A DNA stretch of 64,000 bases from Prostheceraeus crozeri (lineage: Eukaryota > Platyhelminthes > Polycladida > Euryleptidae): the NCBI GenBank assembly GCA_907163375.1, contig CAJQUW010012927.1, forward strand, positions 1 to 64,000, given 5' to 3'. Both the position numbers and the translations under genes were made by a program. The notes beneath the pieces are model-generated. The model was not told where the DNA came from and searched no databases. It worked only from the letters and a program-made list of their open reading frames with translations. Within the stretch, counting starts at the first letter, position 1, and each line of letters starts with the position of its first letter. Below are positions 56,239-63,462 of this stretch, piece after piece.

Positions 56239-57459
56239 TTACATATTATTTAACTCATTTAATATTGGTTTTATGTCACTCAATGTACTTTTAGCATCAC
56301 TGACTAGAGGGTGTACATTTTTTAGTACATCACGGAAATCATTAATGCCTGTTCTAATAACGTCTAGTGCATCTCTATTCTCAAGTCGTTCAGGGGTTTT
56401 AATTTTTAACATATTATTTAAATAATGATCGAAATAGAAATAAAATGTCTCTGGTATGATTGTTAGTGGTTCGAGTGATTCGTTTTCTAGAAAAATTGTT
56501 ATTTCTTCTATATTATGTGGCGATAAGTTCTTAGCACTTGCATAGAGACTAATGTCAAAATCTGATGCATTACTATAAAAATCATGCTCAGTATCCAATA
56601 GTATATTTAGATCGCTATCATACACTTGCATTTGATTCAAAATAGTATCAACCCGTATTATACCGTACTTAACATGTACATATTTAGCTAAGGGTAAAGT
56701 TAGTTTATAATTTTTCTTAATATCCTCAAAGAACACTGCATTATTTTGCGTAGTTGCATAAAAGACTTCTATGTTTTCTCTAATCTTATTATCTACATCA
56801 CAAGCTTTATGAGCTAACACTATTATTTGTATATTATGGTGACGGCCTTTTGTAAATATTTCTGATATGTCTTTTTGTTTCACTAAACTAGCTACATCAT
56901 CTAATACTAATAAAGACTTTTGCGCATATGTTCCAGCAAAAGTTTCCATATCTTCTAACATACATAAATCTTTTTCGTTATAAACATTTGAGTATCCTTG
57001 CCATTCATCTCCCTGTAGACAAAACACATGTACATTTGTTTCATTAGGAAAATGTTGATTTATATATCTTCTAAGAAACGTAGTCTTTCCGCTCGCTGTC
57101 TTACCATACACAACAAAATGTAAGTTCTCTTGTTCAGTGCGTCCTTTAGGTTTGTCATTGTTATTGTCATGGGTAACTGGTCTCCAACCTTTAAAGTTTT
57201 TGGTTTGACTTTTATAAAATGCAACTTTCGTTTGTTCTGCTGTTTGTAAGAACCCTAACCAGTTTATGAAACAATAAATAAGATAGATAAGAACACATAG
57301 AATAATAATTTTCACACAATGAAATTTCAGAAACCCAAAGAGTCTTCCTAGATCTGAATTTTCTGAAAACATAGATTGCGAATCATTATTTTGTTCACGT
57401 TGATTGACGGGCATGGGAGGCCGATTGGGAATTTCGGAATACGATTTTTCATAATTCAT
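56239..57459 (-). CDS. Membrane-anchored P-loop ATPase, second HerA/FtsK-like NTPase
   Basis: 406 codons from the ATG in ATCAAAAAATGAATT at 57,459; a 14-codon longer frame lacks this context. A hydrophilic head is followed by one membrane helix (IIILCVLIYLIYCFINWLGF, about residues 48-68). Walker A is YGKTASGKTT near 119-127, Walker B SLLVLDDV near 185. A strand with GRHHNIQIIVLAHKA follows near 205, like the GRHNNC strand of the packaging ATPase. The C-terminal 200 residues are unlike known families (LENESLEPLTIIPETFYFYF) and end in a helix. Polintons normally encode only one such motor. The anchor and the lack of close similarity to the first ATPase suggest a different job, perhaps DNA handling at a membrane. 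No copy A partner is visible in the window. Confidence 0.8.
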   Translation of the reverse strand: MNYEKSYSEIPNRPPMPVNQREQNNDSQSMFSENSDLGRLFGFLKFHCVKIIILCVLIYLIYCFINWLGFLQTAEQTKVAFYKSQTKNFKGWRPVTHDNNNDKPKGRTEQENLHFVVYGKTASGKTTFLRRYINQHFPNETNVHVFCLQGDEWQGYSNVYNEKDLCMLEDMETFAGTYAQKSLLVLDDVASLVKQKDISEIFTKGRHHNIQIIVLAHKACDVDNKIRENIEVFYATTQNNAVFFEDIKKNYKLTLPLAKYVHVKYGIIRVDTILNQMQVYDSDLNILLDTEHDFYSNASDFDISLYASAKNLSPHNIEEITIFLENESLEPLTIIPETFYFYFDHYLNNMLKIKTPERLENRDALDVIRTGINDFRDVLKNVHPLVSDAKSTLSDIKPILNELNNM

Positions 57460-57502
57460 TTTTTGATTTTTTATATGAAAATTTGTCTCAAACTCTCTCA
57501 AC

Positions 57503-57669
57503 TAGTCCGACACTCTCTTGAGCAACTGTAATAGTCCGGTGCTCACTTGAGTGTTTTACCTCTGTAGGACTTCCGGACTACTACGGACTATTGAGTCCGG
57601 GGCTCAAATGAAGAAAAACACTCAAAAGAGCACCGGACTATTACGGAAGCTCAGGTGAGTGTCGGACTA
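57503..57669. promoter_or_regulatory. Concentric triple palindrome
   Basis: Three perfect inverted pairs share one centre near 57,586: TAGTCCGACACTC (57,503-57,515) with 57,657-57,669; TAGTCCGGTGCTC (57,532-57,544) with 57,628-57,640; and CCGGACT (57,573-57,579) with 57,594-57,600. Unpaired sequence lies between. It sits in the 228-base gap upstream of the membrane ATPase gene. A repeated AGTCCG core suggests a binding site array, origin or cruciform; the role is inferred. Confidence 0.75.
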
Positions 57670-57687
57670 CTACGGATAAAAAATTAA

Positions 57688-58059
57688 TTAAATCATGCAA
57701 ATTGCTGCATGTCGTGAGAAGTTTCTCTCCAACAGAACTTTATTGCACTTGTTACATCTCACTTGTGTTTTTAAACATTCTTTACATCGGTATTTACTAT
57801 CATAAAATTCTGTTTTGAGCTTAACTATTTGACAATTAGTGCATTTTCGTGTACTAATAGCACATGAATTAGAATGATTCAAGAAACCTTGACTAGTAAA
57901 AAACTTATTACAATTCGGACATTGTCTATCTTTTACTTTTGGTTGTGATGGTGATTGACATGTTTTTTGGTGACGCATAAAGTTCTTAGATGTTACACTT
58001 TTTCCACAATCACTACATGTTCTCATATGTTTATTTAATGATGAATTGTTGGATAACAT
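57688..58059 (-). CDS. Small multi-zinc-finger protein
   Basis: 123 codons from the ATG at 58,059, preceded by TTTAAAAAT; an 18-codon longer frame overlaps the divergent gene. Four Cys-rich units follow: CSDCGKSVTSKNFMRHQKTC, CPNCNKFFTSQGFLNHSNSC, a CTNCQIV to CKEC treble-clef-like unit, and CNKCNKVLLERNFSRHAAIC. The C2HC-type spacing suits DNA or RNA binding. Only 17 bases separate its start from that of the divergent fibre-like gene. An element regulator or nucleic-acid-binding virion protein is inferred. It has no known family name that I can give. Confidence 0.75.
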   Translation of the reverse strand: MLSNNSSLNKHMRTCSDCGKSVTSKNFMRHQKTCQSPSQPKVKDRQCPNCNKFFTSQGFLNHSNSCAISTRKCTNCQIVKLKTEFYDSKYRCKECLKTQVRCNKCNKVLLERNFSRHAAICMI

Positions 58060-58076
58060 ATTTTTAAATAAAAAAA
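58060..58076. promoter_or_regulatory. 17-bp A/T divergent start region
   Basis: ATTTTTAAATAAAAAAA is all that separates the minus-strand ATG at 58,059 from the plus-strand ATG at 58,077. It contains the TTTAAA core and A-tract seen at other starts on both strands, so one short element seems to serve both genes. Confidence 0.6.
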
Positions 58077-58868
58077 ATGATGTTAACAAATGTTGGCGGG
58101 TGTGCTTACACACCGAATAATCAAGAATCAGAAATAGAACTAGACAACTATATCATGAAAACTGGAGACATTTTAACAGGTCCGTTACATCTTTCTATTC
58201 TTCCACAACAAAGTACTGAGTTAGCAAATAAAGAATATGTTGATAAACAGTTCGATAGAATTGTGTCACTGCTGTCTCCTCTAATGAAAGAAACCAAGCT
58301 TCTAAAGCAGAATGATGAAAGACTGCAAGAAAAGCTAACAGACCTAAGTAGCAAACATGGAAATATAGAAGCAGATATAGTAAAACTTCATAAAAAAATA
58401 ACAGAACATTCAAAACTTGTGATCCTGTTATCACTAAATTTAAAGTCTGCCATCGCAAAGAATACAAATCAAAATAAACAACTGAAAGAAGAGTTAGAAA
58501 AAGTAAGCGAAAAGAATCGAAAATTATTACAACACTTACAACAGCTGCAATCCACATTCCAAAAAAGTGTTGATGAATTAAGTAGCCGCATCACACAACA
58601 AGTAAAGCAAATGAACAGAATGATAAATGAAGTTAAAGGACTTAAACAAAAGATTAGTGACTTGAAGACCCTTAAAACGAATTTCGATAATATTAAAGTT
58701 CAATTGGCCGCTCTTAAAACAGAAGTAAAGAAAAGTGAGAAAAAAATAGAAGTAAATGAAAAAGAAATTAAAGTACATCACACGCTGCTTGACGCAATAG
58801 ATAAAGTGCAACAGGCAATTAATAAAGTTACCGCGAAGTTGTTGTCCATACACAAACGTAAATCTTAA
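58077..58868 (+). CDS. Fibre-like coiled-coil protein with phage-tail-fibre signature
   Basis: 263 codons, starting in AAATAAAAAAAATG. Residues 23-60 read MKTGDILTGPLHLSILPQ, then ELANKEYVDKQ. This is the pattern of bacteriophage tail-fibre and baseplate repeats (M-x-GD-x-x-T/S-G-x-L, a P, then A-x-N-K-x-Y-V-D). About 200 residues of near-continuous coiled coil follow, with heptads such as LKEELEKVSEKNRKLLQHLQ. No receptor-binding knob is visible; the C-terminus is short and basic (SIHKRKS). A trimeric spike on the penton is the natural guess. That is inference from the signature, coil and place among virion genes. There is no copy A partner in the window. Confidence 0.7.
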   Translation: MMLTNVGGCAYTPNNQESEIELDNYIMKTGDILTGPLHLSILPQQSTELANKEYVDKQFDRIVSLLSPLMKETKLLKQNDERLQEKLTDLSSKHGNIEADIVKLHKKITEHSKLVILLSLNLKSAIAKNTNQNKQLKEELEKVSEKNRKLLQHLQQLQSTFQKSVDELSSRITQQVKQMNRMINEVKGLKQKISDLKTLKTNFDNIKVQLAALKTEVKKSEKKIEVNEKEIKVHHTLLDAIDKVQQAINKVTAKLLSIHKRKS

Positions 58869-58869
58869 T

Positions 58870-58945
58870 CAGACCAAAGGTCCTCAGGTTACTAACCTAT
58901 AGAACTTTGTTCAGAGGCTTTAGCCGATCAGACCAAAGGTCCAAA
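58870..58945. terminator. Cluster of 3-base-loop hairpins after the fibre-like gene
   Basis: GACC-AAA-GGTC occurs twice (near 58,872 and 58,931), AGGTT-ACT-AACCT lies near 58,886, and GGC-TTTA-GCC near 58,916. GTTCAGAGGCTTTAGCCGA recurs after the next gene at about 59,493-59,511. All lie in the gap between genes. Confidence 0.5.
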
Positions 58946-58966
58946 GTCAAATTTAAGCTTAAAAAA

Positions 58967-59485
58967 ATGCCTATAATTTATAAACACAATCTTAAGCATT
59001 TTGCTTCAAATAATAAAATTGCTCATGAACCACGTATGAATCCTGTGTACCATTATGATAGTGTAGAAACTGTTGGAACAAAGTTCCTAGGCACTGCAGG
59101 TGCCGTCCAAACAGAAGGAGCTGGCATCTTTTCTGGTATCGGTAGTATCGTTAACTTGATTAAAAATAATAAAGATTTGATTTCATCTGCTGCTAAAGGA
59201 GCAGCTGCTATAGGTAGTACAGCTAGTGCAATATCGAATGCTGTTAAGTCACAAAACGAATTAAAGCAACTAGAAGCTATTCGCAAACTTAGGAATGATG
59301 CAAAAGAAATGCAAAAAGACAAAAAGCTCTCAGAGGAAACAAAAAACAAAATTGCTAAATTAGCGAAGATGGAAAGTAAACATGCTGAAAAAACAATTGA
59401 AGAAATGAGAGGAAATGGTGTAAACAGCGGAGCCGGGATGCAGTCCCTAACCACTAACGTGGGAAATGGTCTAGCAAAATTCTAG
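58967..59485 (+). CDS. Small hydrophobic-helix virion-type protein (pVI/pX-like)
   Basis: 172 codons from the ATG in CTTAAAAAAATG at 58,967; a 20-codon longer frame lacks context. A basic start (MPIIYKHNLKH) is followed by a glycine/alanine-rich amphipathic region (GAGIFSGIGSIVNLIKNN, then AAKGAAAIGSTASAISNAV, about residues 52-95), a charged helix and a GNG-rich tail. Adenoviruses and adintoviruses encode similar small proteins that sit under the capsid and disturb membranes during entry. The resemblance is in composition and place, not in clear sequence identity, so the role is inferred. It lies directly before the capsid gene. Confidence 0.6.
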   Translation: MPIIYKHNLKHFASNNKIAHEPRMNPVYHYDSVETVGTKFLGTAGAVQTEGAGIFSGIGSIVNLIKNNKDLISSAAKGAAAIGSTASAISNAVKSQNELKQLEAIRKLRNDAKEMQKDKKLSEETKNKIAKLAKMESKHAEKTIEEMRGNGVNSGAGMQSLTTNVGNGLAKF

Positions 59486-59547
59486 TAGAACCTTGTTCAG
59501 AGGCTTTAGCCGAGTATCAAACTGATTTTTTCTAATAAAAAAATATA

Positions 59548-60881
59548 ATGTCAACTTTTATCGAAAGCAAATTTAGATTAGACGATCCCCCGTCCATTAC
59601 TTACAATCAAAAAAAGAATGACTATATAAGAATTGCTATGAACCCCGGTTCTTCAGGTAGAGTGAATACAGGAGGCGATTTAATTTTTGAAGTTGACAAT
59701 CAACAAAGTTATTTATATTTACCCGATTCATTTTTACACTGTGAATATTCTCTTTATTCTGATGCTGATTTTACAACACCATTACCTGCTACGGATAATA
59801 TTACATTAGAAAACAATTTCTTCCCAAGATTATTCACACAAATGCGTTTAGATGTTGCAACACAAAATATAGAAACCATAAGTGATTCACCTGGCATTAT
59901 TGATTCAATGCTTCGATTTGTAACAATAGGTGAAAATACTAAAATGCATGAAATCGAAGGATGGTTACCTGATAACCATACCGGCATACTTAAAGATGAT
60001 TTAACTCACACTGGAATAGATACAGCAGGAATTGTGAAAGATGTAGAAAACATAGTGAAACAGTTAAACAGTACACAAAATAGCTCATACCAGAAAAGAC
60101 GCAATTTTAATAATAAAAGTAAACAAACTGTTAATTGGTCATTGTCTCCATTATTCGGGTATTTAGATTACACTAAAATATCATGTCAATTGAAATTCAA
60201 ACTCATAGTTCATCGCACTGTAAATAATGAATCAATATTTTATGGAAAGGCTGGGAAGAAAGCATACCTAAAAATTGATAGACTTGAATGGTGGATTAAG
60301 CACATTACTCCTAGTTTAGAGGTTGAAACAACTATTACGAAACGATTAAATACGGGCAAACCAATTCCAGTAAGTTTTATGAAGCGTACCGCGAGCTCTG
60401 TCACGTTTACTGAACAAAGATTTAACTGGCATTTCACAAGGACATCAAATACTCCAAGATATTTTTTGCTCACTTTTCAAAAGAATGAACGCCTAGTTTT
60501 GATAAGAACAATAATCTTTTCCATATTAATTCAATTCGAAGTTTACAAATTTCATTAAATCAAACACGTTATCCTATTGATCCATTGAGATTTGATAACG
60601 CAAATAATCAGTTTATGGAAGGATATGATGCTTATAGAAATTTGTGCCGAGAATTTGGAGTTGAAGCACAATTAAATCCTGTAGATTGGAAGAATTTATA
60701 TCCTGTTTTCTGTTTTGATTTAAGTGCACAATCTGAAGATATTATCAAGACCGGTTGTGATGTGACAATTAATATTGAAAAGGCAAATTCCACAACATCA
60801 TTGATGGCTTATGGTTTATTGCTAGAAGACGCCGAATATTCTATTGAAATTCTTAATGGAAAGATGGTTAGGATCGGCTAA
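59548..60881 (+). pseudogene. Major capsid protein (double jelly roll), one frameshift
   Basis: The frame 59,548-60,558 and the later frame ending at 60,881 together encode about 440 residues, with a single frameshift near 60,480-60,500. Beta-rich blocks YLYLPDSFLHCEY, NNFFPRLFTQMRLDV and PLFGYLDYTKI occur in the first frame. NLCREFGVEAQLNPVDWKN, then YPVFCFDLSAQSEDI and TSLMAYGLLLEDAEYSIEI in the second are typical of the second jelly roll of adintovirus-type major capsid proteins. This protein would form the trimeric capsomers of the icosahedral shell. The start lies in AATAAAAAAATATAATG. The broken frame means no complete capsid protein from this copy unless the shift is a sequencing error. 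Confidence 0.85.
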
Positions 60882-60901
60882 AGCCAGAGGAGCTTCGCTC
60901 C
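60876..60901. terminator. Hairpins at the end of the capsid gene
   Basis: GGCTAAAGCC (60,876-60,885), which contains the stop codon, and GGAGC-TTC-GCTCC (60,889-60,901) lie end to end. It is the same compact design as at other gene ends of this element. Confidence 0.55.
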
Positions 60902-60944
60902 GATTGGTTAGAAAAACCCAAGACTATAAATTTTTTATTAAAAA

Positions 60945-61418
60945 ATGGCGCAAGTGAATAATAAAACGGTTGAATTAAAACTACGTAACATCATTGACAA
61001 AAATACCCCTAAAGCTATTACGATTAACAAAAGGAAGTATTACATAAGTAAACCAATGATAGAGAATATCAAATTACAAGAAGAAAAGAATGGCGGAATT
61101 CTCCCATTAATTCCGCTAATCATAGGTGGTATAGCAGCAGCAGGAAGTGTTGCAGGTGGGACAGCTGGTATTGTCCAGGCAGTAAATAAAAATAAAGCAG
61201 AGAAGGCAGCATTAGAAGAGCAAAAACGTCATAATAGGGAGTTAGAGAAAGCTGCTAGAGGTGACGGAATAGTAGATAATTTCATTAGCAAATTAAATTT
61301 AGTTGATGAAGGGAAACGAGTTCTTAAAAATGTCCTACACAATATTGATGATTTGATTCAAATAAAAGAAACAAAAGACGGATCTGGCATATATCTAAAT
61401 CCTAGTATGGTGCGATAA
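60945..61418 (+). CDS. Hydrophobic small virion-type protein
   Basis: 157 codons, starting in TTATTAAAAAATGG. A basic N-terminus (INKRKYYISK) is followed by a glycine-flanked hydrophobic segment (GGILPLIPLIIGGIAAAG, then AGGTAGIV, about residues 50-77), a charged coiled helix (KAEKAALEEQKRHNRELEKA) and a tail ending GSGIYLNPSMVR. A GGxLPLLxPLL-like segment is frequent in core or membrane-active proteins of adenovirus-related elements. It lies between the capsid and PLA2-integrase genes. Role inferred: internal membrane-active or DNA-binding virion protein. Confidence 0.6.
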   Translation: MAQVNNKTVELKLRNIIDKNTPKAITINKRKYYISKPMIENIKLQEEKNGGILPLIPLIIGGIAAAGSVAGGTAGIVQAVNKNKAEKAALEEQKRHNRELEKAARGDGIVDNFISKLNLVDEGKRVLKNVLHNIDDLIQIKETKDGSGIYLNPSMVR

Positions 61419-61434
61419 GATTTAATCTTTAAAA

Positions 61435-62770
61435 ATGAATTTGAATAACTTAAGGATTTCAAATCTAGATCTAATGGATTATCTCTTAAAAGGTGACAAT
61501 AACAAAGTTCCACACCACACCGGAGGTGATATACAAAAAAGCATTAGAAAACTTTCCTGGCTTTATTTGGAGTAAATATTCGAAAGAGAAACATCTACCT
61601 GGGCATAATTTTACTGGCCCCGGCACAAGATTAGATTTAAGATTAAACGATGATAACACACCTAGAGAAAATAGTAAACCAATAAATAGAGTAGACGCCG
61701 CCGCTTATAAACATGATTTAGCTTATCGAAATCATGACCTAAGTTCTCGACATGAAGCAGATAAGAAAATGATACAAGAATTAGATAGTATTCAAAATCC
61801 TACATTTAGAGAAAAAATTGAAAGAATGTTTGTTAAGAAAGCTTTACAAGCAAAAATGCTTTTTGGCCAGGGGATAGATAAAACTTTAGTTCCGTCAACT
61901 TCGTTGAATGAAACGACAGCAAAGCTGTCTGAGAGCAACGCTCGAACCTACGCGTCCGAAATGTCGAATGACCCAAGCCGCTATGCGTCCGAAATTCACA
62001 AGGAATACAGAAAGCCGAAATATCTATTGAAGGTAAAAGTATTTAATAAAGATGATATTTGGAGTGCAGATCTAATTAATATGCCTAATGAAAGAGGGTT
62101 TAAGTACGCATTGACCGTTATAGATTTATATACACGATACGCTTGGGTAAAGCCTTTAAAAAACAAAAGTGGTCTGTCAGTTAAATATGCGTTTGAAGAA
62201 ATCTTTAAAGAAAGTTTTAGAAAGCCAAAAAAGCTATTCGTTGATAAAGGGTCGGAATTTTATAACCGAAATGTAAAGCCACTATTTGAAACTGTTTATT
62301 CAACTGAAAATGCAGGAAAGGCTGTAGTAATAGAGCGCTTTAATAGAACGCTAAAAGGTAAGATCTTTAAGAAATTTACTGAGCAAAGAAATCAGAAATG
62401 GTTGAAGATATTACCAGGAGTTGTAGAAGAGTATAACAATAAGATTCATTCAGGTATTGAAGAAACTCCAAAGAATGCTTCTGACGACCCTGATTTAATA
62501 CGAAAGAAAATATTCGAAAATAATTATTCGAATGAGAGTAATCCGAATTTGCAGAAACGTAAGCCGAAATTTAAAATTGGGGATAGGGTACGAATATTTA
62601 AATATAAGAACAAATTTGAAAAGGGCTTCGTCGGATACTGGACGAAAGAGATATTTGAAATTTGTAAAATAAATCAAACTCTTCCGATTACTTATGAAAT
62701 TATAGATTTAGATAATGAGGATATCAAAGGTAGATTCTATGAAAACGAATTACAGAAAACCGAGCTTTAA
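61435..62770 (+). CDS. Phospholipase A2-like domain fused to rve integrase
   Basis: The long frame is open from 61,493 (GTG) to 62,770, 425 codons. Residues 30-80 carry a parvovirus-type PLA2: LPGHNFTGPGTRLD (calcium loop) and DAAAYKHDLAYR (catalytic HD). The integrase core follows: WSADLI (D, about 192), TVIDLYTRYAWVKPL, VDKGSEFY (D, about 249), VIERFNRTLK (E, about 279), then an SH3-like end (KFKIGDRVRI and YENEL). The integrase N-terminal zinc region is missing. Second D to E spans only 30 residues, shorter than the usual 35. The A-tract ATG at 61,435 is in another frame and shifts near an A-run at about 61,533, so the start is uncertain. PLA2 would breach membranes in entry; integrase would insert the element. 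Confidence 0.8.
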
Positions 62771-63188
62771 CCTTTATCGTTTAACTCTAACATTATATCT
62801 AGAAATGGTACTCCTTTTTGTAATTTGTACAAAACGTATAAACATAATTGACCACAATAGGTAGTGCCTGGTGTTTGAATTTGAAACGTATTATAAATAC
62901 CATTTCCAAGTAATTCTTTTACTTCATTTGTAGGGGCAAACCGTATGAATCAAAATAATAGTTCTGCTGATGATTTTTAACGCCTGCTGACCAATGTACG
63001 CCGTTTTGGTCTGAAGTGTGAAGATTCGTTATGAAATTTACAGTTGGCTTATTTTTGATCAATTGTAATTCGTCTCTCATTAAAACATGAAAGTTCTTTA
63101 TTCCTAATTGATTAGCAATTTTCTTTAGGTCGAAATTTGTCGTAGTTTGCGTTCCATATAATTTAAAAAACTCGATCAGGTTAGTCAT
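62767..63188 (-). pseudogene. Adenain-type cysteine protease, one frameshift
   Basis: From the ATG at 63,188 (TGTAAAATG) the minus frame reads MTNLIEFFKLYGTQ, then NGVHWSAGV (catalytic His) and YYFDSYGLP (Asp). It then shifts frame near 62,930. The other frame continues to 62,767 with TPGTTYCGQLCLYVLYKLQ, where the Cys of YCGQ is the nucleophile. His, Asp and Cys are in the order and spacing of adenovirus protease. The enzyme matures capsid precursors. The stop overlaps that of the convergent integrase by 3 bases. One missing or extra base breaks the gene. Confidence 0.85.
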
Positions 63189-63462
63189 TTTACATGAGAT
63201 AAATTCTATTTCAGAAATGACACAAAAGAATTGCACAATCTGTATGACTCAGGGCTTTTGTTGTCTCTAGCGGGGGCGGCCTCTAGCGCATTATGCATGA
63301 CACCATTGTCTGCCGCAAGCAGCAGCGGTTACAGTATGGAAAAGTTTCAATTACGCTTTTGCGTAGGTGTCACAGACGTAACTTGCAAATAAACTTTGCC
63401 ATTAGGAGCTGATGCTGCCACGTATTGTCAATTTTCATTCTCTCTGTGAGTGTTCTACGTGA
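63189..63462. other. Right flank of copy B
   Basis: Nothing recognised and no inverted copy of the left end. Base composition is more GC-rich than the element, suggesting host DNA. Confidence 0.45.

Larger units (their letters stand above)
48180..63240. mobile_element. Polinton/adintovirus-like integrated virus, copy B, nearly complete
   Basis: About 15 kb carry DNA polymerase B, rve integrase, A32-like ATPase, adenain-type protease, major capsid and penton proteins, the hallmark set of Polintons (Mavericks) and adintoviruses, plus further genes. Gene blocks alternate: rightward 48.5-51.6, leftward 51.7-58.1, rightward 58.1-62.8, leftward 62.8-63.2. Two genes carry one frameshift each (capsid, protease), and the PLA2-integrase frame has a questionable start; the others are intact, so the insertion is fairly young. 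No terminal inverted repeat was found: 48,180-48,505 is a simple repeat and nothing like it appears after 63,200. Limits are approximate. Confidence 0.9.

Noticed and set aside
61435-61575. Short frame from the A-tract ATG at 61,435 as a separate small protein
   Set aside because: It ends after about 45 codons inside the PLA2 start; more likely the true start disturbed by a frameshift.
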